This document shows, piece after piece, positions 8,589 to 17,737 of a stretch of DNA of 64,000 nt (position 1 is the stretch's first letter; every line of letters begins with the position of its first letter). The notes below the pieces were generated by a model. It ran no database searches. It was not told where the DNA came from and saw only the letters and a program-made list of their open reading frames with translations. The stretch is from positions 28,943 through 92,942 of the forward strand of contig JAGBIC010000002.1 of the NCBI GenBank assembly GCA_017935185.1. The letters run 5' to 3'. Source of the stretch: Alistipes sp. Its GTDB lineage: Bacteria; Bacteroidota; Bacteroidia; Bacteroidales; Rikenellaceae. Made by a program: the position numbers and the translations under genes.

Positions 8589-9512
8589 TTATTTATTTAC
8601 TTGGAACTTGGTTATGCCTTTTTCGAAAAACTCTACAATCTGACGAGCCGCCGCCAATCCTGCGTTTATATTAGCCTCAGCAGTTTCAGCGCCCATCTTC
8701 TTGGGGGTAGCAAAGAAACGATTGCCAAAACGAGCCACCATAGACTCCACATCATTGGGTGCTATATCAGTCACATACTTCAAATCAAGACGCTCGCTCA
8801 TGGCCGCCTCCAAACCAGCCTCGTCAATAACCTCCTTACGAGCCGTATTCACAAGTGTAGCACCCTTGGGCATCGACATCAGCAATTTGTAGCCGATTGA
8901 TTTTTTGGTCTGCTCGGTAGCAGGAATATGTAGCGACAAGAAATCTGAAGCTGCATACAACTCATCAACACTGCCAACAGGTTCAACGCCATCATTCTCA
9001 AACAGCGCACGATCAGTCACAAAAGGATCGTATGCGATAACATTCATTCCCAACGCTTTAGCCTTACGACCAACCAGACGGCCGACATTTCCATAGGCAT
9101 GAATACCAACTGTTTTACCCTGCAACTCATATCCCGTGCCCGGGGTAAACTGATTGCGTGACATATAAATCATCATACCGATGGCCAACTCCGCCACAGC
9201 ATTTGAATTCTGACCCGGGGTATTCATCACAACAACACCTCGCTCCGACGCTGCCGCCAAATCGACATTATCATATCCCGCTCCGGCACGAACAACGATC
9301 TTCAACTGCTTGGCTGCCGCCAAAACATCGGCTGTAACCTTATCGCTGCGCACAATCATCGCATCGACATCCTCAACAGCCGCCAGAAGCTCGGCCTTAT
9401 CGGTATATTTCTCAAGCATTACAACTTGATAGCCGGCCTCGGCACAAATCCCTTTGATTCCATCCACTGCCTTCTTTGCAAAAGGCTTCTCGGTTGCTAC
9501 AAGAACTTTCAT
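8589..9512 (-). CDS. serA: D-3-phosphoglycerate dehydrogenase
   Basis: Oxidises 3-phosphoglycerate to phosphohydroxypyruvate, the first step of serine synthesis. The 307 residues contain the D-2-hydroxyacid dehydrogenase fold: VRAGAGYDNVDL, the NAD motif GIHAYGNVGR near 151-160, the Arg-containing NTARKEV, and LKYVTDIAPND. There is no C-terminal ACT domain, so it is the short form. The start at 9512 begins MKVLVATEKPFAKKAVDG, as in relatives. The frame stays open for 35 more codons back to an ATG 2 bases after serC, so an N-terminal extension cannot be excluded. Confidence 0.92.
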   Translation of the reverse strand: MKVLVATEKPFAKKAVDGIKGICAEAGYQVVMLEKYTDKAELLAAVEDVDAMIVRSDKVTADVLAAAKQLKIVVRAGAGYDNVDLAAASERGVVVMNTPGQNSNAVAELAIGMMIYMSRNQFTPGTGYELQGKTVGIHAYGNVGRLVGRKAKALGMNVIAYDPFVTDRALFENDGVEPVGSVDELYAASDFLSLHIPATEQTKKSIGYKLLMSMPKGATLVNTARKEVIDEAGLEAAMSERLDLKYVTDIAPNDVESMVARFGNRFFATPKKMGAETAEANINAGLAAARQIVEFFEKGITKFQVNK

Positions 9513-9619
9513 TGTTACTTTATATTCTGTAAAATCAATAATCTCACTCTGCTCCCACTCAATCACATCCTCTCCAAAAGGGTTGCGACGAGAGGGCAGA
9601 TGGTATGTATATCCCATCG

Positions 9620-10690
9620 TTATGCGTGCATCTTCTCAAACTCCTGCATGCAGGCAACCAACGCCTCCACAGCCTCCACAGGGCAAGCGTTGTAGCACGA
9701 AGCACGGAAACCACCCACAAGACGGTGGCCCTTGATACCCACCATGCCACGTTCCTTGGCAAATGCCATAAACTCGGCGGCCAATTCCTCGTTGCCCTCA
9801 CTCATCACAAAGCAGATGTTCATCGACGAGCGATCTTCAACTGCCGCCGTACCACGGAAGAGCGAGTTACGCTCAATCTCGGCATAAAGCATTGCAGCTT
9901 TCTGCTCATTACGACGATGAATCTCGGCCAAACCGCCCTCAGCCTTCAGCCACTTCAATGTCTCGCGCATCACATAGATGGGGAATACGGGAGGGGTATT
10001 AAACATAGAATTATTATCCACATGTGTATTCACATTCATCATCGAAGGTAGCTGACGAACCACCTTTTGCAACATATCGTCACGAATAATGACAAACGTT
10101 ACACCTGCGGGAGCCAGATTCTTCTGCGCACCACCATAGATGACAGCATATTTCGACACATCAATGGGACGACTCAAGATATTGGAGCTCATATCGGCAA
10201 TAACAGGCACAGGCGAATCAATATCCGACTTATACTCTGTACCATAAATTGTGTTATTTGCGCAGATATAGAGATAATCCAAGTCCTCCGAGATGGTATA
10301 ATCTTTAGGGATATATGTAAAATTCTTATCCTCTGAAGAGGCTACCAACTCAACCTCTCCATAATATTTCGCCTCCTTAATGGCCTTCTTTGTCCAAACT
10401 CCGGTATGAATATATCCGGCCTTCTTGCCGAGGAAGTTGGCGGGGATATGGAAAAATTGGGTGCTTGCACCGCCTCCGACGAAAAATATCTGATAGTTAT
10501 CGGGAATATTCAACAGCTCACGAAACAAACTCTTTGCCTCTGCCACAACGGACTCGAATTCGGGCGTACGGTGGGAGATTGACAACAGCGATAAACCTGT
10601 TCCATCGAAATCGATTATGGCCTTGGCAGCTGCTTGAAGCACTACATCCGGAAGCACCGAAGGTCCGGCATTGAAATTATATTTTTTCAT
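9620..10690 (-). CDS. serC: Phosphoserine aminotransferase
   Basis: PLP enzyme converting phosphohydroxypyruvate plus glutamate to phosphoserine. It also serves pyridoxal phosphate synthesis in some bacteria. The start was set at 10690 ([14 protein letters not shown]), the conserved N-terminus of the family. The longer frame to 10759 crosses the promoter. The PLP-binding Lys is in [11 protein letters not shown]. The 356 residues are normal. It is the first gene of the serC-serA-DUF1015 unit, with a promoter at 10746-10776. Confidence 0.96.
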   Translation of the reverse strand: MKKYNFNAGPSVLPDVVLQAAAKAIIDFDGTGLSLLSISHRTPEFESVVAEAKSLFRELLNIPDNYQIFFVGGGASTQFFHIPANFLGKKAGYIHTGVWTKKAIKEAKYYGEVELVASSEDKNFTYIPKDYTISEDLDYLYICANNTIYGTEYKSDIDSPVPVIADMSSNILSRPIDVSKYAVIYGGAQKNLAPAGVTFVIIRDDMLQKVVRQLPSMMNVNTHVDNNSMFNTPPVFPIYVMRETLKWLKAEGGLAEIHRRNEQKAAMLYAEIERNSLFRGTAAVEDRSSMNICFVMSEGNEELAAEFMAFAKERGMVGIKGHRLVGGFRASCYNACPVEAVEALVACMQEFEKMHA

Positions 10691-10745
10691 GACGTGAAAT
10701 GTGTTAAAAAATCTCAAATAATTTATTTTCGGTTGTTTTATCCTA

Positions 10746-10776
10746 CAAAGTAAATTCAAAAATCTGATTATTCAAA
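10746..10776 (-). promoter_or_regulatory. Promoter of the serC operon
   Basis: Minus strand TTTG (10773-10776), 19-base spacer, TTACTTTG (10746-10753), one base off the TAnnTTTG consensus. It is 56 bases before the serC start. Confidence 0.55.
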
Positions 10777-11060
10777 ATCTCGTAAAGACTAATTCCAAAC
10801 AAGAAATTGACTTAAAAGACTGTTTTTATTCACTTTCTTTAATTATTTAGATTTTTTAATAACGATATGATACTAATCCACTCAGCAATGATAAAAAAAG
10901 TAATTTTTATGAAAAAAATATTTTTTTGCCGCCCGTCACTAAATTTAACGATTTTAACAAAAACCCGCACAAACCCAATTACACAAAATTCATCCACACA
11001 CCTGCAATACTTCTTATTATACAAAAATTCTCTTACAGGGCAAAAAACACAAAGCTAAAA
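10777..11060. other. AT-rich intergenic region, no gene seen
   Basis: Divergent spacer between serC and yicC. It is very AT-rich with A- and T-tracts. Two short overlapping open frames of about 60 codons show no recognisable protein character or start signals. Only the two flanking promoters are supported. Confidence 0.6.
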
Positions 11061-11092
11061 TTTGTATAAGCCGACCTATTATATTATCTTTG
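11061..11092 (+). promoter_or_regulatory. Promoter of the yicC-gmk-nadD operon
   Basis: TTTG (11061-11064), 20-base spacer, TATCTTTG (11085-11092): a perfect Bacteroidota consensus promoter. A leader of about 85 bases follows before yicC. Confidence 0.85.
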
Positions 11093-11181
11093 CCAAGATT
11101 TAAACGTCATTTTCGGGCTACACCACCACAAGTCCAAAGTCGGCTGACAATCAACAAGAAACACGATAAAACTACATCACG

Positions 11182-12054
11182 ATGATAAAGTCAATGACAG
11201 GCTTCGGTAAGAGCGAAATATCGCTACCGGGCAAAAAAATAACCATCGAAGTGCGCTCGCTTAACTCAAAGCAGCTCGACCTATCGGTAAAATTACCCGG
11301 AATCTACCGTTCCATAGAGTTTGATATTCGCAGCATGGCCGCCGCCGAAATCAAGAGAGGCAAGGCCGACATATCGATTACAATAGAGAATACATCAGTA
11401 CAGACATCTGCCACGGTAAACAAAGAGATTTTCCGCGAATATCTGCGTCAAGTAAACGATGCACTCGCCTTTTCGGGCGTAGATGCCGACTACGACGCCA
11501 TTATACCCGTTGTTATGCGTCTGCCCGAGGTGGTTTCAACTCACACAGAGAGCCTGACCGAAGAGGAGCAAGCAGCCGTTATGCAGGCTTTGGGCGAGGC
11601 TTTGGCCAACTTCAACAAGTTCCGCGAGCAGGAGGGCACAACGCTCATCAACGACCTATTGCGTCGCATTGACAACATCGAGGAGTACAAAGCGCAGGTA
11701 GAGCCATATGAGAAGGGCCGTTGCGAGACAATCAAAAACCGCATACGAGAGAATCTCGCCCAGCTCAAAGTAGATGTAGACAGCAACCGCCTTGAGCAGG
11801 AGATGATATTTTATATCGAGAAGCTCGATATTACCGAAGAGAAGGTGCGTCTGACCAACCACTGCAACTACTTCCGCGAGGTAGCCGCATCAGAAGAGGC
11901 CGCGGGCCGCAAGCTCGGCTTTATTGCACAGGAGATGGGTCGCGAGATCAACACCCTCGGCTCGAAATCCAACCAAGCCGACATGCAGATTCTCGTCGTT
12001 AAGATGAAAGACGAGCTGGAGAAGATTAAAGAACAAGTACTTAACATCTTATAA
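11182..12054 (+). CDS. yicC: YicC/YloC family endoribonuclease
   Basis: Member of the YicC/YloC family, whose members act as endoribonucleases in RNA decay. The 290 residues show the signature N-terminus MIKSMTGFGKSE and EVRSLNSKQLDL, and the C-terminal DUF1732 part with EMGREINTLGSKSNQADMQ. It starts an operon with gmk (2-base gap). The yicC-gmk pairing is widespread in bacteria. Confidence 0.95.
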   Translation: MIKSMTGFGKSEISLPGKKITIEVRSLNSKQLDLSVKLPGIYRSIEFDIRSMAAAEIKRGKADISITIENTSVQTSATVNKEIFREYLRQVNDALAFSGVDADYDAIIPVVMRLPEVVSTHTESLTEEEQAAVMQALGEALANFNKFREQEGTTLINDLLRRIDNIEEYKAQVEPYEKGRCETIKNRIRENLAQLKVDVDSNRLEQEMIFYIEKLDITEEKVRLTNHCNYFREVAASEEAAGRKLGFIAQEMGREINTLGSKSNQADMQILVVKMKDELEKIKEQVLNIL

Positions 12055-12056
12055 CG

Positions 12057-12629
12057 ATGGAGGCAACGGGCAAACTAATAATCTTTTCGGCTCCCAGCGG
12101 ATCGGGAAAGACAACTATCGTAAAGCGTCTTTTACAAACATTTCCACAATTCGAGTTCTCTATCTCAGCCACTTCTCGTGCGCCCAGAGGTACAGAACAG
12201 AATGGGATAGATTATTTTTTTCTTTCACAAGAGGAGTTCAGCCAAAAGATAAAGGAGGATGCTTTTGTCGAGTGGGAGGAGGTTTATAACGGCACCTGCT
12301 ACGGCACGCTAAAGAGCGAAATGCAGCGCATCTGGGCTAAAGGCAACATCATTATTTTCAATGTGGATGTGATGGGTGGTATCAACTTAAAGAGGATTTT
12401 CGGTAAAGATGCTTGTTCGATATTTATCATGCCCCCTTCGATTGAGGCTCTCCGCGAAAGGCTCATCAACCGTGGCACAGACTCTATGGAGACCATTGAA
12501 AAACGTGTTGACAAGGCCTCATTCGAGCTCACAAAAGCCCCCGAATTCGACCACATTGTTATAAATGACAAGCTCGACGTGGCGGTAGCCGAAACCGAGC
12601 AGATTATCAACAACTTTATAAACGAATAA
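12057..12629 (+). CDS. gmk: Guanylate kinase
   Basis: ATP-dependent phosphorylation of GMP to GDP. The 190 residues contain the P-loop FSAPSGSGKTTI (about 10-21), the GMP-binding segment SATSRAPRGTEQNGIDYFF, and the lid and C-terminal segments expected of the family. It is the second gene of the yicC operon, with 2 bases upstream and 4 bases downstream to its neighbours. Confidence 0.97.
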   Translation: MEATGKLIIFSAPSGSGKTTIVKRLLQTFPQFEFSISATSRAPRGTEQNGIDYFFLSQEEFSQKIKEDAFVEWEEVYNGTCYGTLKSEMQRIWAKGNIIIFNVDVMGGINLKRIFGKDACSIFIMPPSIEALRERLINRGTDSMETIEKRVDKASFELTKAPEFDHIVINDKLDVAVAETEQIINNFINE

Positions 12630-12633
12630 CATC

Positions 12634-13263
12634 ATGACAAAAAAACGCATGATGTTGTTTTTCGGCTCGTTCAACCCCATACACCATGGGCACATTGCGC
12701 TGGCCGAATACGCCGTGACTCACGATTTATGCGACGAGGTAGCGATGATTATATCGCCCCAAAATCCATTCAAGGCGCAAGATACGCTTGCACCTGAAAT
12801 GGATAGGTATTCGATGGTGGAGATTGCCTGTCGGAACAGCCTCCACAGCGAGAGGATTTCACCTTCGGTGATAGAGTTTCTGCTCGAAAAACCATCATAT
12901 ACCATCAACACCCTGCGCCACCTGAACGAGAATTATGGCCACGCGATGCAATTCTCGATACTTATGGGTAGCGACCTGATAAACCAGCTGCCAAAATGGT
13001 ATTGCGCCGAGGAGATTATTGCGAATTTTGACATCTTTGTATACCCCCGAGCAGGTATTGAGATGCAATTTTCCACACCTCGCACAACATTTTTGGCCGA
13101 CGCACCTCAATATGACTACTCGTCGACAGCCATCCGCGAGGCGTTGCAGCAAGGGCTCGACATCAGTGCGATGGTAGATGCCGAGGTGGCAAAATATATT
13201 AAAGAGCACAAGGTGTGGGGTAGTAACAACACAACCCAAACCGCCAAAAAGATTATTAGCTGA
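12634..13263 (+). CDS. nadD: Nicotinate-nucleotide adenylyltransferase
   Basis: Forms deamido-NAD from nicotinate mononucleotide and ATP. The 209 residues show the nucleotidyltransferase motif GSFNPIHHGH (HxGH at about 17-20), ISPQNPFK near 41, and the YSSTAIREAL substrate motif near 166. A short tail follows the family core. It ends 2 bases before the DUF3109 gene in the same operon. Confidence 0.96.
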   Translation: MTKKRMMLFFGSFNPIHHGHIALAEYAVTHDLCDEVAMIISPQNPFKAQDTLAPEMDRYSMVEIACRNSLHSERISPSVIEFLLEKPSYTINTLRHLNENYGHAMQFSILMGSDLINQLPKWYCAEEIIANFDIFVYPRAGIEMQFSTPRTTFLADAPQYDYSSTAIREALQQGLDISAMVDAEVAKYIKEHKVWGSNNTTQTAKKIIS

Positions 13264-13265
13264 TA

Positions 13266-13841
13266 ATGATTGAGATAGATGACAAAATAGTAAGTGCCGA
13301 TTTGCTTCGCGAGTGTTTTGCCTGCGATTTGGGCAAATGCAAGGGCATATGTTGCGTAGAAGGCGATGCCGGCGCACCGCTCGACATCGAAGAGGTGGAT
13401 ATATTGGAGCAGGAGTATAAGAACTATGCTCCTTACATGACCGCCGAAGGGCGACAAGAGGTCGAGCGACAGGGCTATATGGTTGTCGACACCGATGGCG
13501 ATTACACCACGCCCCTTGTGAACAATGCCGCCTGCGCCTATGCATTCGAGGAGAATGGCGTAACATTCTGCGCCATCGAGCGAGCATACAGAGAGGGCAA
13601 ATGCTCTTTCCTAAAGCCTATCTCTTGTCATTTGTATCCGATTCGCGTGACCCAATTCCGCAACGGCAGCTATGGTCTAAACTACCACCGTTGGGCGGTA
13701 TGTCGTGATGCAGTCGAGTGCGGCAAAAAATTGGGTATTCCCGTTTACAAAGCCCTCAAAGAGCCCATCATCCGTCGCTTTGGCGAGGAGTTCTACAAGG
13801 CATTGGAGTGCGCCGAGGAGCTAATAAAAACAGAAGAATAA
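13266..13841 (+). CDS. DUF3109 cysteine-rich protein
   Basis: A 191-residue protein of the DUF3109 family. The cysteine cluster CFACDLGKCKGICC (about 19-32) and further Cys at NNAACAYAF, TFCAIE, GKCSFLKPISCHLYP and WAVCRDAVECG resemble the YkgJ-type CxxC metal- or Fe-S-binding fold. No experimental function is known to me. It is the last gene of the yicC-gmk-nadD operon, separated by 31 bases from the next CDS. Confidence 0.88.
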   Translation: MIEIDDKIVSADLLRECFACDLGKCKGICCVEGDAGAPLDIEEVDILEQEYKNYAPYMTAEGRQEVERQGYMVVDTDGDYTTPLVNNAACAYAFEENGVTFCAIERAYREGKCSFLKPISCHLYPIRVTQFRNGSYGLNYHRWAVCRDAVECGKKLGIPVYKALKEPIIRRFGEEFYKALECAEELIKTEE

Positions 13842-13872
13842 TAAAATAACACATAAAAATTAAGCCAACTAA

Positions 13873-14901
13873 ATGAATCTACGTAAACCAATCTTCCTGT
13901 TCATGGCTGCACTTACATCGTTGGCAGCCGTAGCACAACAACCTACACAGACGATAAACAAAGATTCACTGCCCGATGATGCCATAATCGTAAAACGTGT
14001 TCCGCTGGAGTCGGGGCCCGAGTTCAACGCCACAGATGTTTTGGTTGTTGACACTCTGCCATCTTCAAGCGAGGGGCTCAACATTGTACTCTACAACGAC
14101 AACACATGGCGATATGTCCGCAACCGCAACATCAATGTTCTTGACGAGACTGTATTTACACAGAATTGGGATACTACTAAAATTCAGGTATACACAACCG
14201 AGCTAAAAGATATTCCCATCTCAATGGTGATTGATTTGGTTGACACACTCAAGAGCTATCACTATCCCCACAAGGGCCGTGTAACCTCAAAATATGGGCC
14301 TCGCCGTCGCCGTATCCATCAGGGTACCGATATCGACCTTGAGACAGGCGACCCCATATACGCCACCTTTGATGGTCGCGTGAGAATATGTACCTATGTG
14401 CGCGGAGGTTATGGCAACTTGATTATCTTGCGCCACGACAACGGTTTGGAGACATTCTATGGTCACCTTTCAGAGATTATGGTTAAGCCCAACGAGTGGG
14501 TTACCGCCGGCCAGCAGATTGGCAAGGGTGGCAACACCGGCCGCAGCACAGGCTCGCACCTGCACTTTGAGATGCGCTACAAAGGGCAAACATTCGACCC
14601 CGAGCGTCTTATCGACTTCTCAACGGGAACACTGCGCCGTGAGACCTTCCTCTTGAAACGCACATACTTCAGCCCATACTCTCGTTTCACACAAGATTTC
14701 GAGGAGGAGATTCAGAGCGACGAGGAGGATAAGAAGATTGCAGCCGAGGCTGCCGCCATCAAATACCATATCGTAAAGCGAGGTGATACATTGGGACGTA
14801 TAGCCATCAACAACCACACAACCGTCACCAAACTCTGCCAGCTGAATGGTATCAAGAAGACCTCGGTTTTGCGTATCGGCCAGCGAATAAGAGTGAGATA
14901 A
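13873..14901 (+). CDS. Secreted M23 peptidase with C-terminal LysM domain
   Basis: Predicted murein endopeptidase or divisome/elongasome activator in the periplasm. The 342 residues start with a signal peptide (MNLRKPIFLFMAALTSLAAVAQ). The M23 domain spans about 133-250, with zinc ligands His149 and Asp153 (HQGTDID) and the HLHFEM motif near 230. A LysM domain that binds peptidoglycan occupies the last 45 residues (YHIVKRGDTLGRIA...IRVR). All metal ligands are present, so it is likely active, unlike NlpD-type activators. Confidence 0.93.
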   Translation: MNLRKPIFLFMAALTSLAAVAQQPTQTINKDSLPDDAIIVKRVPLESGPEFNATDVLVVDTLPSSSEGLNIVLYNDNTWRYVRNRNINVLDETVFTQNWDTTKIQVYTTELKDIPISMVIDLVDTLKSYHYPHKGRVTSKYGPRRRRIHQGTDIDLETGDPIYATFDGRVRICTYVRGGYGNLIILRHDNGLETFYGHLSEIMVKPNEWVTAGQQIGKGGNTGRSTGSHLHFEMRYKGQTFDPERLIDFSTGTLRRETFLLKRTYFSPYSRFTQDFEEEIQSDEEDKKIAAEAAAIKYHIVKRGDTLGRIAINNHTTVTKLCQLNGIKKTSVLRIGQRIRVR

Positions 14902-14917
14902 AACCAATTAACCCAAT

Positions 14918-14952
14918 AAAAATACGAGGGGCTACGAGCCTCTCGTATTTTT
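14918..14952. terminator. Bidirectional intrinsic terminator
   Basis: AAAAATACGAGGGGC / GCCTCTCGTATTTTT (one mismatch) with a 5-base loop, between the convergent M23 and SHOCT genes. Confidence 0.88.
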
Positions 14953-14961
14953 ATTACATAT

Positions 14962-15474
14962 TTAGCTATTCAAGATTTTTTGTTTCTGTTCAACAAACTC
15001 TTCTTGAGTGATAATTCCCTCTTCTAACAATTCTTTCAAATTTCGTAATTCTTGAGTTTTGCTATTTACCACAGGCGCAGATGAGGTCACTACTGCACTA
15101 TGTTTTTCTAACGCATCCGTGATAGCACTACCCATTATATCACCTATACCTCTTTGAGAATTTTTAGATATAAACTCCTGGCATAACTGTTTAATACGAT
15201 TTGCATCCTTCTTCTTAAAAGCATGTATATAAATGTATCCGGTACTACCTGCCGGCATTATTTTCAACGTTGCACCAAACAAGTGTTTATCAACAGAGAC
15301 TCCGACAATGCTTTGAAAATGATATGTATTTGTATCCTTACTTATCAAATACCAATTTCTACGAATATGCTCGATAAATTGATCATTTATCGTCAATCTA
15401 TCTGGGGTAAAAGGATTCCAGTCTCCTCTTAAAAACCTTAAAATATAAGGTGATTTAAATTTGTATTCTTCCAT
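14962..15474 (-). CDS. Small SHOCT-domain protein, PH-like N-terminus
   Basis: A 170-residue protein without signal peptide. The last 28 residues (LRNLKELLEEGIITQEEFVE...) are a SHOCT short C-terminal domain. The first 110 residues look like a small beta-rich PH-type domain, which is inference. The SHOCT fold often ends stress or envelope proteins, but its job is unknown. The gene is AT-richer than its neighbours and has an unusually long (about 290-base) structured leader, the minus-strand copy of the paired RNA element. Likely accessory. Confidence 0.75.
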   Translation of the reverse strand: MEEYKFKSPYILRFLRGDWNPFTPDRLTINDQFIEHIRRNWYLISKDTNTYHFQSIVGVSVDKHLFGATLKIMPAGSTGYIYIHAFKKKDANRIKQLCQEFISKNSQRGIGDIMGSAITDALEKHSAVVTSSAPVVNSKTQELRNLKELLEEGIITQEEFVEQKQKILNS

Positions 15475-15499
15475 AATATTTAAGTTGATTTAAAATTAA

Positions 15500-15765
15500 A
15501 AAGCGTAAGCAAAACTTCTATTACGTATATCGAGGTTCTAGAATACCCTAGCAACAATAATAGAAAGTTAAGCCCACGCCAAACGGAGTGAGCATTAACC
15601 TTACCACTTTGTTGCTAAATGAATTTTCCAGATTCCGATATACAAAGCGTAAAGCAAATGCTTTTTATAATAATTTATTGTACGGGTGCTTTTATTGCAT
15701 AGCCGTACTATTAAGATTCAATTACATAATATTTATCTATGTTTCATAGGCAATGTTTTTTATGT
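15500..15765 (-). ncRNA. Structured leader/ncRNA, minus-strand copy
   Basis: Between a promoter at 15771-15801 and the SHOCT gene lies a long folded element. Stems: 15525-15532 with 15636-15643 (8 bp), 15549-15557 with 15609-15617 (9 bp), and an apical hairpin 567-571/595-599 plus 572-577/588-593 (offsets from 15000). One apical pair is G-U only when read from the minus strand, which supports that strand. A U-rich stretch follows the fold (CTTTTTAATTTT). A further hairpin at 15680-15708 (GTACGG/CCGTAC) lies near the 5' end. It is homologous in layout and apical sequence to 17.6 kb. Ends are approximate. Confidence 0.6.
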
Positions 15766-15770
15766 TTTCA

Positions 15771-15801
15771 CAAAAATAGTAAATTGCTAACAATTAACAA
15801 A
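15771..15801 (-). promoter_or_regulatory. Promoter for the minus-strand structured RNA
   Basis: Minus strand TTTG (15798-15801), 19-base spacer, TATTTTTG (15771-15778). It starts just after the phosphoesterase gene, giving the RNA its own transcript. Confidence 0.65.
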
Positions 15802-15806
15802 CTCTT

Positions 15807-16772
15807 TCAAAAACATATCGTACACTTCTCGTCGGCCAAATCCTTTTGGCGTTGCTCCCACTCTTGGGGAGGATTCTCCGACGGTTGCGGCCACCAAAAA
15901 CCCTTTGAGGAATAGCCAATCTTTGCACCGTTCTTATCTACCCGCATGGTCGCACAACCAATATCACCGTAGAATGTTGCGGGCAATGCCACAGTGGACA
16001 ACATTCGCTGCGGCACCCGCTGTCGCAGAATAGATACCGACTTATTCCAAATATGAACATGGCCATATATATAACCTGCCACCGCAGGCGAATCGGTCAC
16101 CAGTTTCACCAGCCCGGGCATATCGCCAATAGGGTGGTGGGCACACAACAATACAGGGCGTGCAGCTTTAGCCAAAAATCCTTGCAGCCATGTCAGTTGC
16201 TCTTTGTCGATAGCACCACTCACCGTTGTGCCTTGACGAGGTTTCAAATCGGGTAGTTCAGAAAGTGTGTCGAGTACAATCAAATCCGCATCGGGAAGTT
16301 CCACAACCGACACAGCACGACCTGCTATGGGCGATGACTCTTTATATTGTGGAAAAACCTTGAAAAATGCAGCTCGGCGGTCATGATTACCCAAACCCAA
16401 AGTCACACGAATACCCGCCTCCACAAGCGGTTGCAAAAGCTCGGCAGCATAATGATAATCCTCTTCCATACCATAATCCCATGCCACATCACCCGTCACC
16501 ACAACATTGGCAGGCAAAGAGCGCATCGCCAGAATCTCTTTTATGCGCAGACTAAGCGAAGTGGGGTTGTAGGGATAATGTTTCGGCTTGCCATCCTCTA
16601 TCTCGCCACAAATATGGATATCCGACAGAAAAACCACCAGCGAAGGGTCTAATTTTTTCGCAGCACCAGCCTCGGCCAAATCACCAAAACTCTCTAGAAC
16701 TGAAGCCTTTGCAGGAGATAACGCCACGCCGCCCAATGCAAGCACAGCACCTAAAAAATCCTTTCTATTCAT
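15807..16772 (-). CDS. Calcineurin-like metallophosphoesterase, exported
   Basis: Two-metal phosphoesterase of 321 residues. Metal motifs in order: FLSDIHICG, VVVTGDVAWD, LGNHDRR, CAHHPIGD and YGHVHIW, all intact. The N-terminus MNRKDFLGAVLALGGVALSPAKA resembles a signal peptide with a Tat-like RKDF start. Substrate unknown. It lies 13 bases downstream of yggS, likely in the same transcript. Confidence 0.87.
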   Translation of the reverse strand: MNRKDFLGAVLALGGVALSPAKASVLESFGDLAEAGAAKKLDPSLVVFLSDIHICGEIEDGKPKHYPYNPTSLSLRIKEILAMRSLPANVVVTGDVAWDYGMEEDYHYAAELLQPLVEAGIRVTLGLGNHDRRAAFFKVFPQYKESSPIAGRAVSVVELPDADLIVLDTLSELPDLKPRQGTTVSGAIDKEQLTWLQGFLAKAARPVLLCAHHPIGDMPGLVKLVTDSPAVAGYIYGHVHIWNKSVSILRQRVPQRMLSTVALPATFYGDIGCATMRVDKNGAKIGYSSKGFWWPQPSENPPQEWEQRQKDLADEKCTICF

Positions 16773-16785
16773 ATCACTTTACAAG

Positions 16786-17451
16786 TCAATATTCTCTTGC
16801 ACCAAATATCGTCGAGCCGATGCGCACCTCGGTAGTACCATACTCCAACGCCAGACGATAATCATCCGACATACCCATCGACAAAATATCGAACTCCTCG
16901 CCGAAATATTTCGCCAAAGAGGTTTTACACGCTGCCAAACGCTCAAAATCGGCTCTTACAACTGCTTCATCATCGGTAAAGGTTGCCATACCCATCACAC
17001 CGCGCACGCGAATGTGGGGGAGAGCTGCAAAACCACCTTTCTCCACAAACTCCACAAGCTCGGCATACTCCCATCCCGACTTTGTCTGCTCGGCCGCCAC
17101 ATGAATCTCCAACAGGCAATCTATCACCCGATTATTTTTTGCCGCCTGACGTTCAATCTCTTCGGCCAGACGCTCACTGTCGAGCGACTCTATAAGAGTC
17201 ACAAACGGTGCGATATATTTCACCTTGTTTGTCTGCAGATGGCCAATCATGTGCCACTCGATATCTTTGGGCAGCAGCTCATATTTTTGCTTCAGTTCCT
17301 GCGGGCGGCTCTCGCCAAAAGCCCTTTGACCGGCCTCATACGCCTCGGCAACAGCCTCAGCAGGATGAAATTTAGACACCGCAAGGAGTTTGACTCCCAC
17401 AGGCAATTCGGCCTGCAACCTATCTATTTGACTTTTTATTGACATTTTCAC
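16786..17451 (-). CDS. yggS: YggS family pyridoxal-phosphate homeostasis protein
   Basis: PLP-binding protein without known catalysis; loss in other bacteria disturbs vitamin B6 and amino-acid pools. The 221 residues contain the PLP lysine in LLAVSKFHP (about 22-30), FGESRPQEL, WHMIGHLQTNK, and the phosphate-binding SMGMSDDYRLA near 193 followed by VRIGSTIFGAREY. Start could be the first or third codon (MKM). It is transcribed away from the plus-strand RNA with a roughly 50-base shared promoter region. Confidence 0.94.
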   Translation of the reverse strand: MKMSIKSQIDRLQAELPVGVKLLAVSKFHPAEAVAEAYEAGQRAFGESRPQELKQKYELLPKDIEWHMIGHLQTNKVKYIAPFVTLIESLDSERLAEEIERQAAKNNRVIDCLLEIHVAAEQTKSGWEYAELVEFVEKGGFAALPHIRVRGVMGMATFTDDEAVVRADFERLAACKTSLAKYFGEEFDILSMGMSDDYRLALEYGTTEVRIGSTIFGAREY

Positions 17452-17481
17452 TACTATTTACACCGTAAAATTATATATTTT

Positions 17482-17513
17482 TTTGGAGATTTAAACATAT
17501 TTGCGTATCTTTG
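17482..17513 (+). promoter_or_regulatory. Promoter for the plus-strand structured RNA
   Basis: TTTG (17482-17485), 20-base spacer, TATCTTTG (17506-17513): a perfect consensus match. The transcript should start near 17520, 260 bases ahead of the next gene. Confidence 0.85.
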
Positions 17514-17519
17514 TTTAGA

Positions 17520-17737
17520 ATAAGTTTGTCTAACCAAAACAATTCAATATTGATATAGAGTAATTTTTTACATACTGTTTAGCGCATTAACTTTTTTCTT
17601 GCTTTCAGAACTTCGACACTTTTGAATACCACAAGGATTAAAGTTAATGCTCGCGTGTTTACGCGGGCATTTCTTTCATCTTGTGGTGTGGCAGTCGAAG
17701 GCCTTGAAAGCGGATGAGTGATTTGTCCGTTTTTTTA
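17520..17737 (+). ncRNA. Structured leader/ncRNA, plus-strand copy
   Basis: A long rod: GCTTTCA (17601-17607) pairs with TGAAAGC (17705-17711), CTTCGAC (17611-17617) with GTCGAAG (17694-17700), ACCACAAG (17628-17635) with CTTGTGGT (17680-17687), and the apical arm 17647-17656 with 17661-17670 around a GTTT loop. A 5-bp hairpin at 17711-17729 followed by T7 may end the RNA. The apical segment GTTAATGCTC...GTTT...GGGC is shared with the 15.5 kb copy, including the same U-G wobble. It may be an independent small RNA of about 215 nt or a regulatory leader of the two small genes downstream. 6S-like RNA is an alternative. Confidence 0.68.

Noticed and set aside
10839-11058. Two overlapping frames of about 60 codons on opposite strands
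   Set aside because: Low-complexity, A/T-tract-driven sequence without start signals; explained by base composition.
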